The notes beneath the pieces were generated by a model. The model was not told the origin of the DNA, searched no databases, and saw nothing but the letters and a program-made list of their open reading frames with translations. Positions 35,018 to 46,859 of a stretch of 64,000 nt of DNA are shown piece after piece. The stretch is from Volvariella volvacea V23 (taxonomy: Eukaryota; Basidiomycota; Agaricomycetes; Agaricales; Pluteaceae): NCBI GenBank assembly GCA_000349905.1, contig KB722739.1:2174138-2238137 (forward strand). Reading direction: 5' to 3'. The translations under genes and the position numbers were made by a program. Each line of letters opens with the position of its first letter. Position 1 is the first letter of the stretch.

Positions 35018-37368
35018 ATGGCTGGACATGGTCACAAACCCTCCGACGTATCTGCGTCAGACACGCTCTTCGAGGAATTACGTTCAGAGACTCCCCATGC
35101 AGTGGTGGTAATGCCCCCACCCGAGGAACCTACAGGCGGCTCTCCAAGTTTGCTATTCGCACCGACACCAGAGGTCCACGTAGAACAGATAGAAGAACCA
35201 ACAGAGTCTCCAAGTCCCCACACGCGACCTCAACCGCTCCGCAAGCCGTCGATAGACCCCAGGGTGGACTTGCACTTTATCCCACCACAGCATAAACACA
35301 GGACACTAGTTCTTTGCTTTGATGGGACCGGCGACGAGTTTGACTGTGACAACTCCAACGTTGTGCAGTTGGTTTCTCTTTTGAAGAAGGACGAGAAGGC
35401 GCAGCAGATGGTATATTACCAGGTGTGTGTCGTCATTACATGTTGATAATCTTGGTTAATGCTTGGGACGCAGACGGGGATTGGTACTTACACATCCCCA
35501 GATATCGCGACTCCTCTTATGAACAAGGTATCCAAGGTAAGTAAATCCTGCATGGAGTTTCAAGTGACGATACTCATTAGAATTTGGCAGATTATGGACT
35601 CCGCAGTCGCCTGGAACTTGGATGCTCACGTTATGGGTATGCATCGACACATCAGCAGCTGGCCTGCTTGAACTGACTTCTTTTCAGATGGTTACGAGTT
35701 CTTGATGCAAAACTGTACGTATCATTGGGCATAATCATTATTTTTGCGTTCTGAATAATTACTAGATACCGCCGGAGATAAGATCTGCATTTTTGGTACG
35801 TACACAGGCGACTAAATGCCCCAACGCGGCTCATGGTAGTACTAATGACTCCCACAGGCTTCTCTAGAGGTGCCTACATAGCTCGCAGGTACGGTGTCAC
35901 CATTAGCTTCCGAGAACCCCGGTGGCTGATAGTACTGTCAATTCACAGCTTAGCCGGAATGATCCATAAAGTTGGTCTTCTGCCGGCTGACAACTGGCAA
36001 CAAGTTCCTTTTGCGTACAAAATGTACACACGCACAGACGGATTAGGCTGGGAACAGTCGAAGGCGTTCAAACGTGCATTTTCCAATGACGTTGGTATAG
36101 ATTTTATTGGCGTGTGGTAAGTTTCAACTCGGCGGTGCCATATGTGGTGGCTGAACTCAATGTGTGGCCTCAGGGATACCGTCGATTCAGTGGGCCTTTT
36201 GACAAAAAGATTACCTTTCGCAACCTCCAATACTATCGTCCGGGTTTTCAGGCACGCTGTCTCATTAGATGAAAGGAGGGCGAAGTTCAAGGCCAATCTA
36301 TGGAACAGGCCAACAGCTAGCGAAGCACAATTAGGCTCGGGTGACCGATCGCCCTACGTCTTTGGGTTGGATAATCTACCAAATGAGGGCCCATCCCGAT
36401 CCCCATCCGGCACTAAACGGAGTCCGAGACTGTCACCGCGTTTCCTGGTAGATGGGGATCAAAAGCTGGATGAAAGGGAAAGAGAGTGGGCTGACCGAGA
36501 TATGGCAACCGAGACTGACATCAAAGAGGTTTGGTTTTCTGTAAGTAATGAATCCTCCATACTATCTTAAACAAGAATTGAATCATACCGTTTATATACA
36601 TCCAGGGGTGCCATTCTGGTGGGTATCCTTCCTAACATCGTCCAATGCTAGGACTAAACCTGATGTTTGAGTGCTACAGACGTAGGCGGAGGCTCTGTGA
36701 ATAACAAAACCCGTCACTCCTTGGCTCGAATCCCACTTCGCTGGATGATCAGAGAATGTTTCAAAGCCAATACTGGAATCATGTTTAAAGTGAAGGGTTT
36801 GCGTAAGGTGGGACTCGATCCATCTACACTCTATCCATTTGTTACACCACGTCCACCGGCATTATTTCCTGAACCCGACGCGAGGATTGAAGACGCATTC
36901 CCCATTTCACGACTTCAGAGCATGGTTAAACGCTGGAAGAAGAAATCAAACCCATCGAATCAGACTTACCCCACGAATCCCGGGAAAAGCAAGCACCCAA
37001 CTCTACATGTGGGCTCAGAAGAGGAAGAAGAGTTGAAAGACGCACTATCACCTATTTACGATCAGCTGACGCTAGCGAAGATCTGGTGGGTCCTCGAAGT
37101 TTTGCCTCTACCATTCAAGTACCAGAGAGATGACGATATATGGGAATTTAAAATCGCGTAAGTTTCGCACCAACTCCTACGAACTTGATCAATGACACCA
37201 CGCAGAATGAATCTGGCTCGCCCAAGGATTATTCCACGTCAAGAGATGCAAGGCGTTTTGGTTCATCGCAGCGTGAAGACCAGGATGGAAGTGGAATATC
37301 TTTCCAGACCGGGTACAAAATACAGCCCCGTGGCGAAGTGGGCTATCGAGCCTACCTGGGTTGATTAA
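35018..37368 (+). CDS. DUF2235 (Tle1-like) alpha/beta hydrolase 2
   Basis: This is a paralog of hydrolase 1 with the same block order: RTLVLCFDGTGDEFDCDNSN (here without the microexon-flanking introns of hydrolase 1), YTSPDIATP, DKICIFGFSRGAYIARSLAG (GxSxG nucleophile), DTVDSVGLLTKRLPF, WFSGCHSDVGGGS (probable His), SLARIPLRWMIRECF, LSPIYDQL, and ...IEPTWVD-stop at 37366-37368. The N-terminus of ~95 residues is Pro/Glu-rich and unlike hydrolase 1. Two insertions relative to hydrolase 1 are basic and probably disordered (around SPSGTKRSPRLSP and MVKRWKKKSN). The likely biochemistry is ester or lipid hydrolysis, but no fungal member of this group is identified here by a known substrate. It is transcribed convergently with the PKS; only ~190 bp separate the stop codons. 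Confidence 0.9.
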
Positions 37369-37558
37369 GTGGTGTTCTGACTCTTCTCCTTATACATTAT
37401 GCACCGTATGATCTTATTGCTATACCCCCAATATTGCAGTTTTACGCTTCATAGTGGCGAATTATGTTATCTTCAATACCACCGTGATCTTGTACGACGA
37501 TTCTAGGATAATTTAATTTAAATAATCGATGTTGTAACGGCGTTAGTTGTAAATACAA

Positions 37559-40500
37559 TCACGTCAGGCTTTCGAAGTAGTCACACCCCTCTTGAATTTG
37601 CCTAGCGACGTCTGGCATCTGTAATTAATAGGCTTAGATGCGTATAAGATGACGGAAGAAAAATCTTACATAGATGGGGTGAAACGGTTGAAAATGGTTT
37701 CCTGGTATATCCAACGCCTTCACTGTTCGTCCAGTCAAGTTCTCCCATTCGGTCACAAGCAACTTAAGTCTATCGCCACTTGATAACCACGGTGGCATAT
37801 CCAACACTCCAGCGGGTGCGTAAGGCAGCGTAGATCGGAGCAAAACTAATGGTGGACATCCCCCCGCTGCCTGTACGGTGTTGGGACAGTATTGCTTTAA
37901 AAGACGGCAATTCTGGTAGAATTGCGTAACAACCAATTGGCGAACTTCTGGGGATGTGTGGTTTAGCTCTACCGCGGACTGGATGATTTCCTTCGATAAA
38001 GGAACATGATTCAAAGGGCAAGGAGAGTCAATGAGAAGGACTCCTTTCACATTTAGGCCATGTTCGCGCAAATACCGTGTCATTTCGTATGCCACGATTC
38101 CACCAAACGACCAACCTACGCGTGCCAGTCAGCATACAATTAAGATGATATTAATTTCTTACCCCCTATAATGACCTGCGTTGCACCAGTATCAAATACG
38201 GACTGTGCGTAGGCGTTCGCCATAGTTGGTATATCTTCCCACAATTGCGACGACATTATGTATGGGTTGGGGATAGCCCAGGTCGGACGACGTAGAGGGG
38301 GAAGTTGCACGTATTCATGAATCAGACCAGAACCATCGTGAACGAGAAATAAAGGACATTTTCCGTTCAAGCTCGCCTGAATGCAGACAGGAATCGGGCC
38401 GAGATTGGATATGTTGTTTACTGAGGGAGCTCTCAGAGCCCCTGTCGATGCTGTGCTCAAAGACCATTCAACATGTGCTGTTGCTTCAGATTGTTCCTGT
38501 GAAGTACCATCATGAGCCTTGAAGGTACAGGGGTATACGTGGGTTTGGAAAGAGCAGAGGACATGGCAACGAGTGAACGCGTCTATGGGTGTCAACGAGT
38601 CAAGGCCAAGATGGTCGAGCATGGCGTCTCCTTGAGGCTCACCAAGGGTAGTATTCAGTACTGCTGGAAGGACAATCGCCAAGTCCGACGTTTCGTTTGT
38701 CACGAGAGGAGCAGGAAGGACTGATTTATCCTCCGACACTAGTGTAGAAGGAGAGGAGTTTGTGCTTGCCTCCGTGGCTGAAGAAGACTGGAAAAGATCA
38801 CCACGTAAGCTTTGCGGGTGCTTTAGCATCCCAATTAGATCGCCAATAGTCGTACATGCTAAAAACATGGAGTGTCCAATGTGAATATCTGGAAGAGCTA
38901 GACGAAGTTTAGATACGAGTTCAATCGTCAATAAGGAATCGACGCCAATATCCGAGAGGCTTGAAGACTCGTCTAAATTTCGGAATGGGATCCCACTAGC
39001 GTCAGAGAGTGTCTTCAACACTAAGTTGCTAATCCTGTCTTCGAAATTGTCTCGGTCGCATGGAGCAGGTGTCAGGATATTAAAGTTCGAAGCTGAAGAG
39101 TGAGACTCAGAGTCAGAAGAACCGTTGCCTCCTTGCACTGCTTTCTGTAGACTGCGCAAGCGTATTCGCTTGAAACCGGCGCGCTTGACGTGCGCTACAA
39201 TCTGCATCGGATCAGAATCGACAACCGCAAAGACTTCCCCAAGCATAATATCCTGTTGCGGTATGAAGGAAATATTGCAATAGACCGAATAGGATGAATT
39301 GTAGCCAACGAGATCCGTCAAGATACGGACAGCGCCAATCTTATTACAGATGTATGCATCCTGGGTCCCTGCCTTCATATTAGCCATAAAACCCAATGCA
39401 TGAAGTAGCGTATCGAGGAAAACAGGGATAGCTCCGTGACGCCCTAGCTGGTGTTCTGGAGGGAGACGAACGTGGCCAACACACTCCTCTCCGTTTGGGT
39501 GAATAACCAATTTTTGGATCGTTTGATAGGTTTGCGCGTACTTGATGACACGAGGAAAGATGACCTGATAGATCGTATGCTTGGACAGGACCTCTGGTTC
39601 TGGACTCTGGGTTACGCAGGCGATCTGTCGTGATACACGAGGAAGCGCAAGAACCAACTTCGTATGAGTGTAATCGACCTTCTGTAGGCGAAAGTGTCCA
39701 GTTGCGTGTTCAATCACGCCACTAGACCCTTGGACAGCCGAGACAATACTGAAGGAACCTCCTTTTGCGTCGATCGCAATGGTTGTAGTGACAGGGCGCG
39801 GGAAACCCTCTTCATATACAAGAGGTCGGAGGAATTCCACTGAATGCAACGAAGGGTGGGCACTATCTAAGAATTGCATATACAAGCTACAGAGCGTGGC
39901 GCTTGTGAGTATCTGCTCCAAGTAGACAGAAGCAGGGCAGAGGAGTAAGCTGCCAAATTCATGGCCACGAATGAGGTCCGCGAGATCCTCGATTGGCGTT
40001 TCAAATTGGGCAGTATATCCATTTTCTGTTGTTGGGTACTGAACCCACGAACGGAGCAAGGTATGACCAGTGGTGCTAATCCCTAGAGGAGTAACAAGGT
40101 GCATAGAACTTTGTGCCTGTTCTTCGGTATATGGGATCCAGAACTTTGACTTCGACCACGGATAAGAGGGTAGGCTGATGCACGTGGGGGAAGGCAAGTG
40201 CGAGAATAACTCGCGCCATCTCATCTGCACACCCACTTCATACAGTCGCGCAAGAGTTGACATCAATGTGGACCACGGTGGCTGACCCTTTCGAAGTGAT
40301 GGTAGAATCAAGCAATTGGGATTCGGCTGCAACAGGGGGACAATCGTCGGATGGGGGCTAGCCTCGAGAAAGACAGACGGCGTTATTTGCCGGAGTTCCA
40401 GCAGAGATTGGACCCCTTGAGAAAATAGTACTGGCTCCCTGCAATGACACGCAGGGTACGATGCCTGAAAAATGGGACCTTCTTCTGGGAGGACGACGCG

Positions 40501-43500
40501 GCCGAGTACATTGGAGATGATCGGGATGGATGGAGGGTTGAAGTGGAACCTCGAACAAAATGTTGTCAAATCCTCCAAAATCGGATCCATTGCAGAGCTG
40601 TGAAATGCGAACGGAACGTCGAGTAAAGAAGTCTTGCAGTGTGGCATGCTGTCGAGGCGTTGCTTCAAGGCGAGGAGGGAGTCAATAGTACCAGATAACA
40701 CGGTATTGGAAACACTGTTGTAACAGGAAATGGTGATGCCTTCCCCAGCTGGGATATCATCCGGTCCCATATTGACAACAAGCATTCCGGTAGACTGTAG
40801 GGGACATTTGGTAATCATTAGACGTGCTCGATGTGCGACGATGAGGAGTGCATCTCGAATGGACAAGACACCTGCAGCTACAAGGGCAACGTATTCCCCA
40901 AGGCTAGACCGCTTTTGAGTGCGGCTGAAGGTAGGAAAAACGAGAAGACTAACCTGTGACCGGCAACTGCGACAGGTCGGATTCCCCAAAACTGCCATAA
41001 GCGCAGAAGTGCGTATCCTACGACAAACAAGGCAACTTGATATGATTCCATCTGCCCAGTCGGATTCAGGTTGACTTGCTCACAATGCGGCTTTATGATA
41101 GGGATGACTTCTGCATAGCTCTCCGCCCTCAAGATGGCGTTGCACGTATCCACATGATATCTGAATACCGGGCAACTGCTGTATAAGGCACCGCCCATCC
41201 CAAGGTACTGGCTCCCTTGACCGGAAAAGAACATGACAACTTGAGACGTAGTCAGACCACCTTCGTAAACCACCGCTGTTCTGAGCTTCTCGCGCAATTC
41301 CTGTCTGTTCCCTGCGAAAATCGCAATCCTAAAGTCGTATATTTGCCGACGTGCGATAGAGGTATATGAGAGATCGGTTAGGCGAACTTTCTGACCCTCT
41401 AAGGTATCAAACCATTGTAGATATCTCCTGCGAAGTTCTTCCACTGTCGTACGATCTCGTGCTGAGAGACCGAATACATAGTGCATGTCTTCCGGATCGG
41501 GCTCGACCACCTTGCGTGGGACAAACTCCTCGATCAGGAGTGCACTATTTGAGCCAGATGCACCGAAATTATTGAGCAGCGCTACTCGGGGCATTCCTTC
41601 GTGCGAAGGTTTCCATATTGTGGGTGAACCATCGATGACGATATGATCTGCCTCTAACGGCGGAATAGAATGATTGAGATTATGAAGCGAGATTTGGGGA
41701 GGGACGATACGATGGCGAAGCATAAGGAGAAGCTTCGCCAGCCCTGCTGCTCCGGAAGCTGCTTCCAGGTGCCCGATATTGGCCTTGATAGAAGTTATAT
41801 GAAGCGGGTTGTCCGGATGCCGATTGCAGGAAAATATGCGTCTAATGCTCTCAACTTCTGTCGTATCTCCTGCCTGCGTGCCTGTTCCATGAGCCTCGAC
41901 GACGTTGACGCGTTCGGGTGAGATCCCTGCACTGTTCAGCACGCGCCTGAATAGAGAAAGTTGCGTCGGTCCATGGGGGTGAGTGATAGAGGATGCCTCA
42001 CCGCTCTGGTTGACTTCAGCAGCGCGGATGACCCCGAGAATGTTATCGCCGTCTCGGATTGCATCGGAAAGTCGCTTGAGGACAAACATTGCGCAGCCTT
42101 CACCACGAGCATATCCATCGGCAGAGATATCAAACGGCCTACATTGACCCGTGGGGCTTAGAAAATGAGCTCGATCCAATCCCAGAAACATCTGTCGTAT
42201 GATCAGCCCCTCAGATCGCCCAGTAATTTAGGTCTTTCTTACATCAGGGCTAGAAATTACATTCACGCCACCCACCAGAGCCGCGTCACAATCCCCATTC
42301 ATAAGGGCCCGTGCACCCTGATAAATAGCAACAGTCGATGACGAACAAGCTGTGTCGATCACAATTGATGGACCGCCCAACTTCATGGCATAAGAAATGC
42401 GGCCGCTCAAGAATGACTTAAGGGTGCCTAAATTCAAGGTAAGGTAATTTGACAGGTGGCCACGCGGTCTAAACGCTTACCGGTACTATAATAAACGTCG
42501 ATCTCGTTTCTAAGGTTCGCAATATAATCTTGCGTCGCGGCGCCAATGTAACACCCGAAGGCCTCAGGGCGAAAGGAAGGACTTGAGTTGGGGACATAGC
42601 CGGCATCTTCCAAGGCCTCGTAAGCCGCATGGAGAAGAACGCGTTGTTGGGGATCCATGGATTGAGCTTCGCGTGGGCTAATCTTGAAAAATCTGATCAA
42701 TGATAGTTTGATTGACAGCTGCTTCAGTGTTCGCGAAGGACAAAACTGCGCACTTGTGATCAAATTGGTCGACATCATCAATGAAGTTTCCCATGCATGC
42801 TTTCATTGTTCTCTTCGGATTATGGCCGCTATTATATATAGAAACATTGAAACGACTCGACGGAATCTTGGGGTGAAACTCAGTCGCATTTGAAGGGAGA
42901 CTTGGGTGATTGCTTTACCTGGGCGATTGTATTGAGACCATTCTCCAATAGTTCCCAGAGCTGTTTGGTGTCGTGCGCACCGGGAAGGTTGACAGCCATT
43001 CCAATGATAGCAATCGGTTCCTGTCTAAACTGAATTCTTTCGGAATGTGAGGACAAGACGGTTGAAACGTCGAGAACGCTGATAGTATGAGGAATAAACG
43101 AATTCCCCAGATCCCTCGTTAACCCCGAACCAGGGCCAAAATTTAGCAACCGCACAGAGCAACCAGTGGGAACAGTCTCTTCGAACTTTTTGAGAACACT
43201 CGTCCATTGCACTGGGCGTGTCAGGAGCATATCCACCACTGTTTCAACGAGGGGGGTTTTGGTATCCCATTTAGTTATGAGATCTCCTGTGATCGTCGAC
43301 CGTAAAGGGACTACGATATCCGAACAGTTCGGGAAGCTGGTTCCTCGTGACGTGATGTCTTGGAGAACCTGATTGCGCAGCGAGGTATAATGAATAGGAG
43401 CGTGATAAAGGGTGTCCACGGTGGTCTTGAGAACCGGTCCCGCTGAGAATTCTTCAGCAAAAGTAGCAAGCACGTGGGGCAATCCAGAAATAGAAACAGC

Positions 43501-44262
43501 ATTATCGCTCATAACTGAAGTGATGTAAAGCGAAGCTGAAGCAGATTCCTGTCCCGGCGATCCGTGAGTAAGTTGGCTTAACCTTGCAGAGAATTGGTTC
43601 CTTGTTACCTTGCTAAAGGATTCAATAGCACCACGTGCGCTATCGGCTGACATCCCGAAGAAGACGAGGCTCCATGGTAAAGAACAATCCTTGGGTAGGC
43701 GCGCTGCTTCTAATTCACGTATACGAAATTGGTGACAACGAACGCCGATCCAAATGGCTAACCGAAACACCTCCACCGCTCGTGAGATATAGGAAATCGT
43801 CGAAGTTGAAGTCGCTACGATGCATGCTGGCAATATCCCTGAGGAGAACCCTAATACCTCGAGGCCTTGCTGGAAATGGCGATCGGGTGCATCACAAGAT
43901 GACTGCAAGGGCCTCGTGGATATACGAACATCTTCCACATACGCAAGGTACCGTAAAGATTGGATCAAGAAAAGAGAGCACCCAGAAATTAAGGGGTTGT
44001 GCCGGTAACGGTCTGTGGACAACGAAAGCAAAGCGGCTTTGTCGTAAAAGTCTGCCAGATTCACGTTCAGGTGCCCGAGTTCTTCGATCGAAAGCGACGA
44101 TAGTTCTTGGTGGAACGCTTCATGGCAAGCGGAAAGAAGCACAGAGCCTGCCGGTATTGACGCATCACGAACGGCCTGTTGGATCACTTGTACAGATCGA
44201 GCAGCTGCAGTACCATGTCCAGAGAAGATGGGTACGTCGAGGGAGGCATTAGTGGGGGCCAT
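37559..44262 (-). CDS. Non-reducing polyketide synthase, SAT-KS-AT-PT-ACP-ACP-TE
   Basis: This is an iterative type I synthase likely to make an aromatic polyketide such as orsellinic acid. It starts at 44262 ([10 protein letters not shown]). The SAT domain has GFSSG at residues 138-142, where Cys usually sits (GxCxG), and the His of YHAPIHY. KS starts near residue 414 ([14 protein letters not shown]) with DTACSSS, EAHGTGT and [12 protein letters not shown] has [10 protein letters not shown] and GHS-LGEY split by an intron. PT has the His of [12 protein letters not shown] and the Asp of [13 protein letters not shown]1 carries [11 protein letters not shown] and ACP2 carries LGLDSL. TE has GWSFGG split by an intron and ends [14 protein letters not shown], joined to a last exon whose stop is 37559-37561. 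No KR, ER or MT domain is seen. The TE suggests hydrolytic or cyclising release. All introns join in frame. Confidence 0.95.
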
Positions 44263-44303
44263 TGCAGTACAAGTGTGCTTCAGCGGTGAGATGTAGGTTG
44301 CAG

Positions 44304-44312
44304 CTTATATAG
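44304..44312 (-). promoter_or_regulatory. TATA box of the PKS gene
   Basis: On the minus strand CTATATAAG lies about 45 nt upstream of the ATG at 44262. Confidence 0.55.
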
Positions 44313-46807
44313 AATTTCTTAGGCTGGCTGCTTCCACGGCGGTCTACCTTGGAAGAATTCTCAGCAAGATTCCTACTAGCTTTCCACAACCCTAGAATAC
44401 AGGAGTGCCTCAACTCTGGACAGGGAGCCTTTGATCCGAGAACAGACACGTTCCATGGACGAGTTCACGATTTGCTGAAGAGAGAAGTCGATGAACGGTT
44501 GAAGGCCCTCACAAAGCGACCCAGGGAAGGCAATTGCCGCTGATGCCTGTACATCCTGCACAGATTGTTGCCATGCAAAAACTCTGAGTTTATATCATCA
44601 AATTGGTTAAAAGCACTACAGGAAACTACAAGCTAATCCACTTACTTTCAGCTCTTCACTCAGAACAAGACCAAGAAGTGGTGAGGCCAAACAACAACAA
44701 AGAACGCGCGGACCTTTCGCGATTCTATCTCCGCGTTTAAACCAGCCCATCTGCACAATCCTAAAGCTTATGCGTTGACTTATGGTTCTACCCTTCCTAT
44801 AAAGGGGTCGGAATATCTGCAATGCCCAAGCCTTTACCAAGGTAGTGTGTCGCTACTCTGGCTCTGATACTTTTCGCATAGCAAGCGGCCTGGGAAGTTG
44901 TTGACTATGGCTCTCGCCCTTGAGAAGGCAACGGTCGATGCTCGAGCTCGTGTAAAAGATTTTGGCACACATTCGCTAGCCAAACGTGGTGGGTGAGCAA
45001 GGTCCTGCGCAGATCTGTTGGCCGTTTGAAATTTGTGACCCACAAACACCTTCAAAATCCGAGCACCCATGCCGTGCGTGTTTAGGTTATGTCCCACTTC
45101 GCATCCCGCCCGGCTTAAAATGCTATGACAGCGTTTTTGCAAGACCACCTTGTTATACTCTTTCACGATCCTCTCCTGCAGAGATTGCACCATTTCTGTA
45201 GTCTGGTTCACGTGATCAGATTTCGACTACATACACTTCTGCGCACCCTTGCAAAATCCAAGGCTTTATTGTTTCCTGTAGGCCACGCTGCTGCCTTTTC
45301 GAATGCAAATGATTCCTTCCGTTTCTTAAGCCTTCGATACCAGCTGTTACCGACTACATTCAGCCGCAGCAGTGTATTGCTTTTCGTATCCCTCGTAGGT
45401 ACGGAGACACCCACAGGTGGACGCGTATAGAATTCTGCCGAGGTATGTTTGACTTCACTGGCGAACGCTCGCACAAAAACATGTCATTTGCGGTTGGTAA
45501 TTGTACGAAATACTCATGAAAGCCTTGCTAATGCTTCCATGCAATCACATGATGGGCTCAAAGAATAGGACATGGAGTGTAATTGTGTAGCATACCGACA
45601 CTCACGCTAATCACAGGGTGGATATCCAGAGGCAATCTAAATTATGACGAACTGACCTAGTCATAATTCCAGAGTCCTTAATAATCCAGAAAAATTTGTT
45701 ATCCGAAGTGCGAAATGCTAGCATCTCGGACGACATGAGCGGATGTGATTTATGCAGGGTAAGGTGTTGGTTGCATCACTTCCAGGTGCACAGCTTCGGC
45801 CCCATTCAGTGTTGCAAATCTTGTGAAGCAGCTGTCTCCAAGTCTGGCATGATCTTTACTGATTATACTCGGTGCACGGGCCGACAATATCATTGGGGTC
45901 AATCATGCGAATCCAGCGCACCCGCCTCTTGATTAACAATGCGAATGTCAACAGGGTTACCTCAACGGCTCGGCAAGAAGCATCGCACTTTATTGTAGGC
46001 TGAGATCTGTCTCGAGAAAAAGATTGACAGAGCCATGCACCAAGATCATCGCAGCAGGCGGATTGGACCCTGTGATGCGATGGAAGAATGTACGGGTACG
46101 TAACGGGCTGCCATTGCCCAAGGAATAGCAAAATTCTCATCGGCTACATATCGGTGTTATCGCCCTCAGCAGTAAATTTTCGCTGCGAGCATGCTGAATT
46201 GGCTCAGAAGGGATTAGGTTGACCGGGCATCCCTCCAAACGTTGGGACAATGATGGCGCACCAGCATGATTGTGGCACAACCGGTGACAGCAAATGCTGC
46301 AACATTCCCCCGACTCAGGTGCGCCTGTGACATTTGTGTGGGATGCTTAGGTCATCCTCACCTTGATTGCCGAGGAGGTGAGGACTGTTGGTTCGCGATC
46401 AAAACGCTTCTCTATCCTCACCCCCACATCAGCCAGAGACCAGGTCTAACGCAGTGTCACAGTTTCTTTATGGAAAGTCATCTCGACATGCTTGGCTTGG
46501 TCTGCTGTTATCGTCATTCATAACCGACTCTCGACTGGCCGGGTCTGCTCTCAATTGATCAAATCAAACGTGGTCTTTCCTTTGTTTATTCGTACATTCT
46601 AGACGAAGCGAGCTTGCCGCTTTGCGTCATGTCGATCCGTGAGGTCCGGGAACTCGAATTATGGACCAAAGAATTCATGCACTGCCGAGGCAAACTCACA
46701 TGAATGAGGTATCTCAGCAGCCGTCTACCGCTTGTCGCCAGCTGATGGGCTTATGTTGGACACAGAACATAATTGGTCTAACCTTGACGGACTCGGATGC
46801 TCGATGT
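44313..46807. other. Divergent intergenic region, PKS / transcription factor
   Basis: About 2.5 kb separates the divergently transcribed PKS and regulator genes. Frames of 60-125 codons occur on both strands (for example 44834-45211 minus), but none has a motif or consistent splicing. The size and position fit a shared control region. Confidence 0.45.
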
Positions 46808-46816
46808 CTATATAAC
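46808..46816 (+). promoter_or_regulatory. TATA box of the transcription factor gene
   Basis: CTATATAAC lies 52 nt upstream of the ATG at 46860. An in-frame ATG at 46797 lies upstream of this box and is therefore unlikely to be the start. Confidence 0.5.
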
Positions 46817-46859
46817 TTCACCCGAATCTTACTCTCCTCAAATCCCTACCCTTTCTACG

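Noticed and set aside
44834..45474. Two consecutive minus-strand frames upstream of the PKS
   Set aside because: They lack motifs and cannot be joined convincingly; overlapping frames of similar size occur on the plus strand.
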